From Dallia pectoralis (taxonomy: Eukaryota; Chordata; Actinopteri; Esociformes; Umbridae): a stretch of 64,000 nt of DNA. The notes under the pieces were generated by a model. It did not search any database. It had not been told where the DNA came from and saw only the letters and a program-made list of their open reading frames with translations. The stretch lies in the NCBI GenBank assembly GCA_029465975.1, contig CM055745.1, positions 4,650,204-4,714,203 of the forward strand, in the 5' to 3' direction. The translations under genes were made by a program, and so were the position numbers. Within the stretch, counting starts at the first letter, position 1; the number at the start of each line of letters is the position of its first letter. Below are positions 1 through 11,125 of the stretch, one piece after another.

Positions 1-247
1 ATGATATAGTGGAATCATCATGATATAATATTAAGAAATAGTGAAATAATCATGATATAATATTATGATATAGTGAAATAATCATGATATAATATTATGA
101 TATAGTGAAATAATCATGATATAATATTATGATATAGTGAAATAATCATGATATAATATTATGATATAGTGAAATAATCATGATATAATATTATGATATA
201 GTGAAATAATCATGATATAATATTATGATATAGTGAAATAATCATGA
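1..247. repeat. AT-rich minisatellite, 32-bp unit
   Basis: About seven tandem copies of a 32-bp unit containing GATATAGTGAAATAATCATG. It probably lies in a SNRK intron upstream of the first visible SNRK exon. The array starts at or before the window edge, so its true length is unknown. The remaining 248-417 shows nothing recognisable. Confidence 0.95.
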
Positions 248-417
248 TATTGACATTTAATGGCTTCCAACTTTCACTTCCAATTCATCATCAGTGACTG
301 CATCAGTGTCTTAGCCCAACAGTTCATTGGGTTCACAGCAGTGATATTTTTTCTCTGGGAAGCAGTATTATGTGGACACTTAGGGCTGAGGAGTGTGTTT
401 CATTAACACCCTTTACC

Positions 418-712
418 CTATGAAGTGTGCCAGTGTGTGTGTGCGTCAGTGTGTTTGTGTGTGCGTGCCAGTGTGTGTGTGTGACAGTGTGTGTGCCAGT
501 GTGTGTGTGTGTGTGTGTGTGTGCGCCAGTGTGTTTGTGTGTGTGCGCCAGTGTGTTTGTGTGTGTGTGCGCCAGTGTGTGTGTTTGTGTGTGACAGTGT
601 TTGTGTGTGTGTGTACCAGTGTGTTTGTGTGTGTATGTGCTTGTGTGTTGGTGTGTGTGTGTGTGTGTGTGCCAGTGTGTTTGTGCCATGGTGTGTGTGT
701 GTGTACGTATCA
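418..712. repeat. Compound TG/GT microsatellite
   Basis: Long runs of TG on the plus strand are broken by recurring GCCAG and ACAG interruptions. The array ends about 22 bp before the splice acceptor of the SNRK exon at 735, leaving only a short pyrimidine tract between repeat and exon. Open frames on both strands (Cys-Val repeats on plus, His-Thr repeats on minus) are by-products of the dinucleotide repeat, not genes. Confidence 0.95.
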
Positions 713-734
713 TATGCCTGTTATTTTCTTCCAG

Positions 735-3700
735 ATATCTGGTCATTGGGGGTGATCCTGTACATGCTCGTTTGTGGCCAACCCCCTTTCCAGGAGACCA
801 ATGACAGTGAGACACTCACTATGATCATGGATTGCCGGTATACCGTCCCCGCCCATGTCTCTGGCGACTGTAAAGAGTGAGTACCGTCACACTGTCACAC
901 AGTCACACAATCACCCTGTCACACAATCACCCTGTCACACAGTCACCCTGTCACACAGTCACCCAGTCACAGAGTCTACACCACATGAAACCCATAATAC
1001 TGTTGCCTTCACTGCCCAGTCTACTTTAACCTGCCCTACACCAGTCTACACCCACCTGTCCTACACCAGTCTACCTCAACCTGTTCTACAACCAGTCTAC
1101 ACCAACCTGTCCTACACCAATCTACCTCAACCTGCCTACACCAGTCTACATCAACCTCTTCTACACCAGTCTACCTCAACCTGCCCTACACCAGTCTACC
1201 TCAACCTGTCCTACACCAGTCTACCTCAACCTGTCCTACACCAGTCTACATCAACCTGCCCTACACCAGTCTACACCAGTCTACCTCAACGTGCCCTACA
1301 CCAGTCTGCCTCAATGTGCCCTACACCAGTCTACACCAACCTGTCCTACACCAGTCTACTTCAACCTGTCCTACACCAGTCTACCTCAACGTGTCCTACA
1401 CCAGTCTACCCCAACCTGCCCTACACCAGTCTACCTCAACGTGCCCTACACCAGTCTACACCAGTCTACCCCAACCAGCCCTACACCAGTCTACCTCAAC
1501 GTGTCCTACACCAGTCTACCCCAACCTGCCCTACACCAGTCTACCTCAACGTGCCCTACACCAGTCTACACCAGTCTACACCAACCTGTCCTACACCAGT
1601 CTACTTCAACCTGTCCTACACCAGTCAACCCCAACCTGCCCTACACCAGTCTACCTCAGCGTGCCCTACACCAGTCTACACCAGTCTACCTCAACGTGCC
1701 CTACACCAGTCTACACCAGTCTACCCCAACCTGCCCTACACCAGTCTACCTCAACCTGCCCTACACCAGTCTACCTCAACCTGCCCTACACCAGTCTACC
1801 TCAACGTGCCATACACCAGTCTACACCAGTCTACCCGAACCTGCCCTACACCAGTCTACCTCAACGTGCCCTACACCAGTCTACACCAGTCTACCTCAAT
1901 GTGCCCTACACCAGTCTACACCAGTCTACCCCAACCTGCCCTACCCTGGTTTCATCTGACCAGCCATGGATCATACCCAGACACAATAAACAATTAGACT
2001 ACTAGAGTTTGATACAAATTTTTTCACCCTAACGCTTAACCTCACACCTAACTGGCAACCCCATTCAGTCTTTTGGACACATTGTTCCCAGTTGTCCCAC
2101 AGGTGCTGAACGGGGAAAACAATTCCAAACGCTGTTTATTTCAGGGAATACAGAACTCAGTGTTGGTTCAAATACAGAATTCATTACAGCGTGTAGATTT
2201 GATGGCCTCTGCCAACCAAATGAAGACATAGTTTTAAGTGAAATGTTCCCTCAACCATGGAACTGAACCCAGATCTCACCACAGTTCAGGCCCTCGTTAA
2301 ACGCAGATCCTGAAGTCTGGGACCACGCCTCCCAGACCTTGTGGTTCTGAATACGGTGATTGTGTCTCAGATATCTGGCAGCCGCGCTCATGAACACTTC
2401 CAAACTTATCCCATTGGTCACATGACTCGGGTCCTGATAAAAGCTGTTTTAAATGGGCATATTATTTTCTGAAAAACAGAACAGTTTTGTCCTGCGGGCA
2501 AAATCAACTGAGCGAAAATAGACCTGTGAATCCCAAACCACGCTTTCAAACTGGAGTCAACTGCTTTCATGGGCCCAGTTGCTAGGTGTCACTGACGGCA
2601 TTTAGTGGGTGACTTCCAGAGGGTTCTGGATCAACTACAGCAAACACTTGTGATTTGAATGATGCTATTCCCGTACATTACCATAAAATCCCTAAAGTCG
2701 TTTTTTTTTTTACGAGATATTGACCTCGTAACAGTATACAACATTTCATTTGGGAGGTATTTCGTCTTGTATAATTCCATTGTCCTGAAATCGAACATGA
2801 ACAAATGCATGTGTTACGTGAACAGACGAGCCTCTGCATTCTTTTGTGTGAAAATGTATAAACAAAAAAGTGGCACGATGCATCATGAGGCATTCTGGGA
2901 TCATGATGCATTCTGGGATCATGATGCATTCTGGGATCATGATGCATTCTGGGATCATGATGCATTCTGGGATCATGATGCATTCTGGGATTCCACTCTA
3001 CTCATGAAGGCCACATCTTCACAGACTCCTTACAAGGGGTCAATGGAGGGTCCTATTGAGACTACACACTCCATCAGTATCACTTTGGGACACTTATTTA
3101 TGCAAATGGGCGGCTGGGGGGGGTGGCGGTGGTCAGAGCTGTTTGGTATTCAGTACTTCTCGGCCAATCCTACATATTTCTCGGTATCTCAACGGTCCTC
3201 TCTCTCTCGACTCTTTCCAACGCCATTCTTACTAAGTGCTTGACTGTATTGGTGCGGTGAGAAATGCACTAGTCAGATAGCAGGATGGCGTGTAAATAAT
3301 TAATTCCCATGCACATAAATATTTAATTAGTTATATGAATAGGATATACCTAGCAGCAACGAAACTCATCGAACTCTTTGGTACTTACACCGTTTGGACG
3401 GGCAAACAGAACATCTATAAAAGGGCATCAAGCATGGATAGTGACTGTAGGCTGGTGGGTGATTCTGGTTAAACCCTCGCGCACACACACACACACACAC
3501 ACACTTTTCTAGTGCCACAAAGGGAGCAGTGGCGCCACCTGGTGGAAATTGCATTGTTTCTCTGAACCAAAGTTGATACGGCTGTGAGTCGTTCACTGCA
3601 GTGCAAATGCAACCGTCACATGAACAGATGATTCTATGCAGACTGTGCAAACTGCTGTGTCAGGCCGGGCCATGCTTCTCTGCAGATTACCTGCCAGGAC

Positions 3701-6700
3701 CTGCCTCTGGACGCAGCTGACGAATGTCTGATGTCTGCAGATTCTCATGAATAATAGTTCACTACTAGATACAGTAGAATGACGGTCAGGTCTCTCATTT
3801 GCTCTCTTATCACAGATACATGAGGTTATGTGCTTCGCCTGCCGATTCCTGAATCAGTATGCATGAGACCTTCACCAACCTGCATCGGTTAATTTAAAAA
3901 GGAGATTTGAATGAAACCTTCTCTGTTTCTCCGTCAGTCTGATCTCCCGCATGCTACAGAGGGAACCGTCTGGTCGAGCCTCTCTCAACGAGATCAAGGA
4001 CCACCCGTGGCTGATCGGAGTTGACGCGTCACCTGCTGGACACACCGCTGCACCGTTCACCTCCCACCGAAGCCTGTCCCCAGAGGAGCACGAGGTCATC
4101 CTCCAGAACATGGCGAGCGGAAACATTGCAGGCCGGGACGCTATCCAAGAGTGAGGACCTCCCAATCTCCTCCTCCTCCCTGTATTCACTGTCTCCTCAT
4201 CCGTCGTTATGTAAATAAGAATTTGTGTTTTTTTATTAACTGGTAAAAGACAATAAAGGTAAACATAAACAAGTAATACAGGTTATTTGTATCCTGACAC
4301 AGAGGTGTAGGTTTCTCAAGCAACGTATTTGGTTGATATTAATTGCTGTTTGGTACCCAGGGCTCTGGAGGCAGACCGTTATAACCACATGACAGCCACG
4401 TATTACCTGCTGGGGGAGCGCATGCTGAGAGACAAGCAGGAGCAGCCCGGAGAGAGGCCCAAAGTAGACAGTGCATGGGCTGAGCCCCCACAACTACAGT
4501 AAGACCTGTTTATAACCCCCCCACATATGGGCTGAGCCCCCACAACTACAGTAAGACCTGTTTATAACCCCCCCCATATGGGCTGAGCCCCCACAACTAC
4601 AGTAAGACCTGTTTATAACCCCACCATATGGGCTGAGCCCCCACAACTACAGTAAGACCTGTTTATAACCCCCGCATATGGGCTGAGCCCCACAACTACA
4701 GTAAGACCTGTTTATAACCCCACCATATGGGCTGAGCCCCACAACTACAGTAAGACCTGTTTATAACCCCCGCATATGGGCTGAGCCCCACAACTACAGT
4801 AAGACCTGTTTATAACCCCGCATATGGGCTGAGCCCCACAACTACAGTAAGACCTGTTTATAACCCCCCCCATATGGGCTGAGCCCCCACAACTACAGTA
4901 AGACCTGTTTATAACCCCACCATATGGGCTGAGCCCCCACAACTACAGTAAGACCTGTTTATAACCCCCGCATATGGGCTGAGCCCCCACAACTACAGTA
5001 AGACCTGTTTATAACCCCACCATATGGGCTGAGCCCCCACAACTACAGTAAGACCTGTTTATAACCCCGCATATGGGCTGAGCCCCCACAACTACAGTAA
5101 GACCTGTTTATAACCCCCGCATATGGGCTGAGCCCCCACAACTACAGTAAGACCTGTTTATAACCCCCCCCATATGGGCTGAGCCCCCACAACTACAGTA
5201 AGACCTGTTTATAACCCCCCATATGGGGTGAGCCCCCACAACTACAGTAAGACCTGTTTATAACCCCCCATATGGGCTGAGCCCCACAACTACAGAAAGA
5301 CCTGTTTAGAACCCCCATATGGGCTGAGCCCCCACAACTACAGTAAGACCTGTTTATAACCTCCCCCCATATGGGCTGAGCCCCCACAAATACAGTAGGA
5401 CCTGTTTATAACCCCCCATATGGGCTGAGCCCCCACAACTACAGTAAAACCTGTTTATAACCCCCATATGGGCTGAGCCCCCACAACTACAGTAAGACCT
5501 GTTTATAACCCCCCATATGGGCTGAGCCCCACAACTACAGTAAGACCTGTTTATACCCCCCCCATATGGGCTGAGCCCCCACAACTACAGTAAGACCTGT
5601 TTATAACCCCCCATATGGGCTGAGCCCCACAACTACAGTAAGACCTGTTTATAACCCCCCATATGGGCTGAGCCCCCACAACTACAGTTCGACCTGTTTA
5701 TAACCCCCCATATGGGCTGAGCCCCCACAACTACAGTAAGACCTGTTTATAACCCCCCATATGGGCTGAGCCTTCACAACTACAGTAAGACCTGTTTATA
5801 ACCCCCATATGGGCTGAGCCCCACAACTACAGAAAGACCTGTTTATAACCCCCATATGGGCTGAGCCCCCACAACTACAGTAAGACCTGTTTATAACCCC
5901 CCCCATATGGGCTGAGCCCCCACAACTACAGTAGGACCTGTTTATAACCCCCGATATGGGCTGAGCCCCCACAACTACAGTAAAACCTGTTTATAACCCC
6001 CATATGGGCTGAGCCCCCACAACTACAGTAAGACCTGTTTATAACCCCCGCATATGGGCTGAGCCCCCACAACTACAGTAAGACCTGTTTATAACCCCCC
6101 ATATGGGCTGAGCCCCCACAACTACAGAAAGACCTGTTTATAACCCCCCATATGGGCTGAGCCCCACAACTACAGTAAGACCTGTTTATAACCCCCCATA
6201 TGGGCTGAGCCCCCACAACTACAGTAAGACCTGTTTATAACCCCCCATATGGGCTGAGCCCCCACAACTACAGTAAGACCTGTTTATAACCCCCCATATG
6301 GGCTGAGCCCCCACAACTACAGTAAGACCTGTTTATAACCCCCCCCATATGGGCTGAGCCCCCACAACTACAGTAAGACCTGTTTATAACCCCCCATATG
6401 GGCTGAGCCCCCACATCTACAGTAAGACCTGTTTATAACCCCCCATATGGGCTGAGCCCCCACATCTACAGTTGGACCTGTTTATAACCCCCCATATGGG
6501 CTGAGACCCCACAACTACAGTAAGACCTGTTTATAACCCCCCCATATGGGCTGAGCCCCCACATCTACAGTAAGACCTGTTTATAACCCCCCATATGGGC
6601 TGAGCCCCACAACTACAGTAAGACCTGTTTATAACCCCACCATATGGGCTGAGCCCCCACAACTACAGTAAGACCTGTTTATAACCCCCCATATGGGCTG

Positions 6701-8540
6701 AGCCCCCACAACTACAGTAAGACCTGTTTATAACCCCACCATATGGGCTGAGCCCCCACAACTACAGTAAGACCTGTTTATAACCCCCATATGGGCTGAG
6801 CCCCCACAACTACAGTAAGACCTGTTTATACACCCCCCATATGGGCTGAGCCCCCACAACTACAGTAAGACCTGTTTATAACCCCCCCCATATGGGCTGA
6901 TACCCCACATCTACAGTAAGACCTGTTTATAACCCCACCCCATATGGGCTGAGCCCCCACAACTACAGTAAGACCTGTTAATAACCCCCCATATGGGCTG
7001 AGCCCCCACATCTACAGTAAGACCTGTTTATAACCCCCCCACCCAACCATTAGGATCCTGTTATATCCTCTACAGATAAAGGGAAGTCTGTTTGCAATAA
7101 CAAGGATACAACTAAAAGGTTATGTTTGTTCTCGACAGAACATGGTTGAACACAAACACTGCATACCTCACTGTAGTTCGATCAGCTGTTAACCAGGTGT
7201 TGCACCCACCTCATGTGGTAGTACAATGATAACAATTACCTGGCACCTTTTTTGGCTCCGCCCATCGAGGCATTTCATTGGTTTAACGTGTTGCCAGGTG
7301 TCACTCACTGATGCTCCACCTCTGTTAAACACAATGTACGTTTGTCTGGTAGGGCTACATGAACTTTACCATGAACAGACCAGTTAATGTCTCCTGTCTC
7401 TTCTGTAGCAGGCCTGTGTCGGATCCTCTGGATCTGGAAAGAATGGGGCTTCATGGTCTGCTGGCCGGCTGTCCCCGACGAGGGGTGTCCGAGTCCGGGG
7501 ACTTCCTGGCCAACAGGCCCCTCCAGCTCCAACCGCAGCCACGTCGCAGGGAGAGCCCGTTCCCCGAGTACAGCGCAGGACCGAGCCTGGGGCTGAGCCT
7601 CCGCCCGCCACCCCCTGATGAACCCCTGCTAGTCAAGAGCCTCGGAGCCCTGCAGCTCATATGTGAAGAGGAGGAAGATGAGGAGGAGGAGGAGGAAGAG
7701 GAGGGCAAAACACAAATGGAACTTCCTAATATTAAAACGCTGCCTCATATTGGGGTCCCGGTATCAACCACTGGATCAGCAGATCAGTCTAGTCGTCCAC
7801 TCTCATCTCCGGAGGTTCTACAGAGCCCGGTCAGAGTAGGACCATGTCCGGGCGAGAAGACAGAGAGGGAAGAGGGAGACCGACCGCCGCAGGACGCGGT
7901 ACCCAGGCACAGAGGAGTGCAAGAGCAGAGCCAGGAAGCCCGAGAGGGAAAGCCCTCGGGACCGTCAGCTGACCCGCTGCGGCCGGGAGTTCCTACAACC
8001 GCTTTGGAAAACCTATTTCAGAGCACGGCGCAAAGTCCGCTCACCCCGGAAACTCCTCCCCCTCGCCTAGGGCCGGTGCAGTGTTGTCTGGGACGACGGG
8101 AGACCCGCAATCTAGACGAGGTGGAGGTTGGCGGAAACGCCTTGCTTGAAAACAACAACAACACCGCCGTGTCTAAGGCCATCCTCCCGGTGTCCGCCGT
8201 AGGCTCCGCCCCACACACTGTGCCCCGTAACCACTGTGTAGACCTGGGCCCTGACGGGGTGGAGATGAGCCGGAAGCTGGGCGGGGCCAGAGGAGAGCCT
8301 GGGGGGGCGGAGCTCCAGATAGACAGATCCACCAGCGCACCAACGGGTCAACCCGCGCCCAGGGAGGCGGGGAGCGACCCCGCGGTCAGACTGGACCCCG
8401 GGAAGGCGAAGAACGTGAACCTGCGGGACCGCCTGCTCCAGTTCCCCCTCTGTGAGAAGGCTCTGTCCTTCAACATCCAGCCCACGTCCAAGGAGAAAAT
8501 CCTGCCCTTTGCCCAGTACAACTGCTGCCACGTGTTGTGA
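735..8540 (+). CDS. snrk: SNRK, SNF-related serine/threonine kinase (3' part, four exons)
   Basis: Visible coding exons are 735-876, 3938-4150, 4361-4498 and 7409-8540. All have GT donors and AG acceptors, and the phases join without a break (541 codons including the stop). The first exon encodes the kinase C-lobe (DIWSLGVILYMLVCGQPPF). The second completes it (RMLQREPSGRASL, HPWL) and opens a UBA-like segment (LSPEEHEVILQNMASG), which continues in exon three (RYNHMTATYYLLGERML). The last exon is a long low-complexity tail with an acidic run near 7665-7705 and the family's conserved end: LRDRLLQFPLCEKALSFNIQ, then Cys-Cys-His-Val-Leu and TGA. SNRK is an AMPK-related kinase activated by LKB1; the activation loop and N-lobe lie before base 1. 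The neighbouring ANO10 gene supports the call. Which teleost paralogue (a or b) it is cannot be decided here. The introns are packed with minisatellites, described separately. Confidence 0.93.
886..1957 (+). repeat. Minisatellite in SNRK intron (short TCACAC array, then 25-bp CTACACCAGT array)
   Basis: Just after the donor of exon 735-876 there is a short array of GTCACACAGTCACACAATC type (886-970). From about 1007 a larger array follows, with a 25-bp unit containing CTACACCAGTCTACCTCAAC mixed with 12-bp short units (CCAGTCTACA). It has no stop codon in any plus frame for over 600 bp, so three overlapping open frames appear. None has family similarity or splice logic, and they are repeat artefacts. 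Confidence 0.93.
1958..2877. other. SNRK intron, no recognisable feature
   Basis: Unique-looking intronic sequence. I see no exon, mobile element or RNA gene in it. Confidence 0.6.
2878..2993. repeat. 18-bp tandem repeat with ZNF143-like core
   Basis: Six near-perfect copies of GCATTCTGGGATCATGAT in the SNRK intron. On the opposite strand each copy contains TCCCAGAATGC, the 3' half of the vertebrate ZNF143/Staf consensus. Because 18 is a multiple of three, the array reads as a six-residue peptide repeat (His-Asp-Ala-Phe-Trp-Asp) in one frame. There is no other reason to call it coding. Confidence 0.95.
2994..3937. other. SNRK intron with a CA microsatellite
   Basis: Contains a short (CA)n tract at about 3481-3504. 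Otherwise nothing recognisable up to the acceptor of the exon at 3938. Confidence 0.6.
4475..7040 (+). repeat. Exon-donor-derived minisatellite in SNRK intron (~51-bp unit, ~50 copies)
   Basis: The unit is the last ~24 bp of SNRK exon 4361-4498 (TGGGCTGAGCCCCCACAACT then ACA) plus the first ~27 bp of its intron (GTAAGACCTGTTTATAACCC, C-run, CATA). The array starts inside the exon and runs for about 2.5 kb. Each copy therefore carries the exon end and the 5' splice site CA|GTAAGA. Roughly 40 copies keep GTAAGA exactly. About nine are altered (for example AGAAAG near 5293, GTTCGA near 5689, GTTGGA near 6472). Variation is mostly in the C-run length and one C of the CCCCC block. Read in the SNRK frame, the unit gives a stop (CTA CAG TAA) right after the native donor. 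Confidence 0.95.
7041..7408. other. End of SNRK intron before the last exon
   Basis: Unique sequence ending in a good pyrimidine tract and acceptor (CTCTTCTGTAG at 7398-7408). No other feature seen. Confidence 0.6.
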
Positions 8541-10300
8541 GTCAGGTCGCCGTGGATACACCTCTGTATACCTCCCGTGTCACTCGCTCCGTTCCCAATG
8601 GCCACGGGGTACAAACTAATAGTGTTCATGGCCCAGAGAGACAGCCTGAGACCAAGTCTATGTAACTTCACCCCAAAACACCAAAACTGTTAGACCTATG
8701 ATTTATTATTTATATTATTGACCTCAGACATTTCCCTGCCTAGCTAGATGTGTTGCCAACTGCTGCTACTTCCTTAGTGAGAAAATGACCTTTTGTGCTG
8801 CTATGTACTGAACTACTCACACTGCTTTTTGTCTGGTCTTCGACTGTCCCTTTATAGCTTTGTATCGACTGCTATTTTAAAAGCTCCAGCGTTACCTTTT
8901 GCACTCGCCTAATTGGGACTGATTTCGACATTCCCATTTCGGAGTTTGGTATGTTGCCACTCCGAGGTCCTCCAGCACGGCGCTATAATCAGAATGTCTA
9001 AAAGGACATGCATGCATTCTGTGGGATTGTGCGCGACACTCCCGGCCTCAGTCGCACACACTAGCTCAACTATCGGACTGACGGGATGGTCGGTGCTCCT
9101 GACAGTAGAGCTGGATGCATGGTGTCATTTAATGCTTACACACGTTAGTAACAGAGTCAGTGCACTATGATGTAGCGCATGCTGAGAAGTGTACGCTAGC
9201 CCAGGGCTTTAGACCTACTCATTTAAGAAAGACAAAATGCTGTGAATGTCTTTTTGGACAGATTTTGACGTAGTCGTTTTTTTAAATGGATATGATATCG
9301 GCGACCGAGATGCAGGTCTTCCAGATTGTATATACATAAATTAAATATCTTGAAATTTTATTCTTACAGAAGCTATTGACACCTTTTATTATACAGGACA
9401 ACAGTGGATTTGTCACACGACAGACATTGAGAGATGCAGGACAATATCTCTAAGGGCGCAATAACGGAAAAAGGTGATGGAAAAACTGAGAGAACAAAGA
9501 GGTTTTAGTCGAATGCCACTTTACTTTTTCGATTGACAGACAAACAAACAACAGCGTCACACAGTCCCGTTGACAAACAAAATAGTCTGTGGGGTGCCCC
9601 GTGAGAGCCAATCATTTGTATACACTTAACAGGTGACGTGGAGCAGGTGCATCTGTGGGGCTTGTTTGCAACCGTCTTTCCTACCTGCAGTTAGTACACC
9701 CGCGACGTGGAGCGTCGGCAAGAACAAGGAACTGCTGTAATGCACGGAGCAAAAAAACTATTGTTTTATGTAATCCATGTGTGGCGAACTGAACTACAAT
9801 GAGAGATACTGTTCGTTAACTGCTACGTGTGTATCATTAACCTCATCCGCTTCATCTGGGCCATTTCACTAACAGACAACGTTTCTATGTATTGTTGTTG
9901 ACTCGACTGGTGATTTCTGTGTACATGTGTTTGTGCGTTTTCTGAGAGTACACACTGTCAAATAACACATAGAACTGGAAGCATTCAATTGTGTCTCGGC
10001 GAAATGAATGGCGTAATTTCAGCTCGTCATTGTGTCTGAGAAAAGTGCAGTTGCGGATAAAAGGACTAATCTCATCCGTCAGCCTGACTCAGTATACGTT
10101 ATGGACCTCCTCCTCGTCTTCTCTCCTCTCTTGTCATTGGATGTGGTGGGTCTCTCCACCAACCAGCTGTCTCGTCTGACTTGGGCATTTCTGTCGTTCT
10201 GTCGGCCCGTTGACCCTGCATTAAGCGATGACTATATCTCACCGAGATTAATTTATTTTTGTATTTATTTATTAAAACTGTATTAAACCAGAGTATCGTT
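8541..10300 (+). other. Likely SNRK 3' UTR
   Basis: Downstream of the SNRK stop there is about 1.75 kb of unique sequence without repeats or convincing open frames, as expected of a long vertebrate 3' UTR. I see no canonical AATAAA. ATTAAA-type hexamers occur near 9341 and 10271 and could serve as polyadenylation signals. The transcript end cannot be fixed from sequence. Confidence 0.4.
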
Positions 10301-11125
10301 GTGTGTTCTTTTAATCAGGCATGTCATATTGAGCAGATACAACTAATCACTCATTCTCATAAATGGTTTATTATCATACTTATTGTATCGTACAGGTGAA
10401 ATTTAACTAATCTGTCATTCTTATCAAAAATCTTTCACCGTTGGGATGATTTATAATTTCTTCTTTATTTTTCAAATACAACCATCAACCTGACTTTATC
10501 CATTCATCCACGGTGCATTCTGTTCCTGTGCAGATGATAAAATACATAATATAAAAGATAATTACAGCATATTTTTTACACCTAATTTACCGAATTAATT
10601 GACTAGGAACTTGCTCTAATGGCATTCATTCTTGCAGTGAGTCACTGGTCAGATTCAAACCGCTACCTTCTACCCAAACCCAGTTAATATGTTTAAATAA
10701 AGTAAAACTACACAGATATGTGGTCACAGTGGTTTCAGTGGTGTTGCAATGTGCCGTAAAACATAACACTCGATGTTAAAACTATATATATATAATATAT
10801 CAGTGAGAATATGGTTATCATATTGGCATATACAAGTCTTGCTTATTTTGGGACCCAGGCACCAAGTCCAAAGCTGCACAATAATTCCTTACATTTCTAA
10901 GCATAAGCTGCAGTAACACAAATAGGTTTTTCCTTCTGATCAGCCTGTCACACACTGTCTCTTCAGAATCTCCCATGACCACAGGGAGATCCTGAGATGG
11001 TTCATGGCAAGGCTCCCAGATCCTACAGATCTTCCTTGTCACAGCAGGTCAAACTAAAGAGCCACCAGGTCAAGACCGGCACTTAAAGAAGAATAGGAAG
11101 CTCCCCCAGATGGATTCCACAGCCT
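10301..11125. other. SNRK/ANO10 convergent intergenic region and ANO10 copy A 3' UTR
   Basis: The two genes converge here. The segment just below 11126 should be the 3' UTR of ANO10 copy A on the minus strand. No other feature is recognised; 10785-10801 is a short TA-rich tract. Confidence 0.4.

Noticed and set aside
855..1997. 380-codon open frame on plus
   Set aside because: It consists almost entirely of the CTACACCAGT minisatellite; other frames are open too, and it lies in the SNRK intron right after a valid donor.
7305..8671. Several minus-strand frames of 75-149 codons
   Set aside because: Shadows of the GC-rich last SNRK exon.
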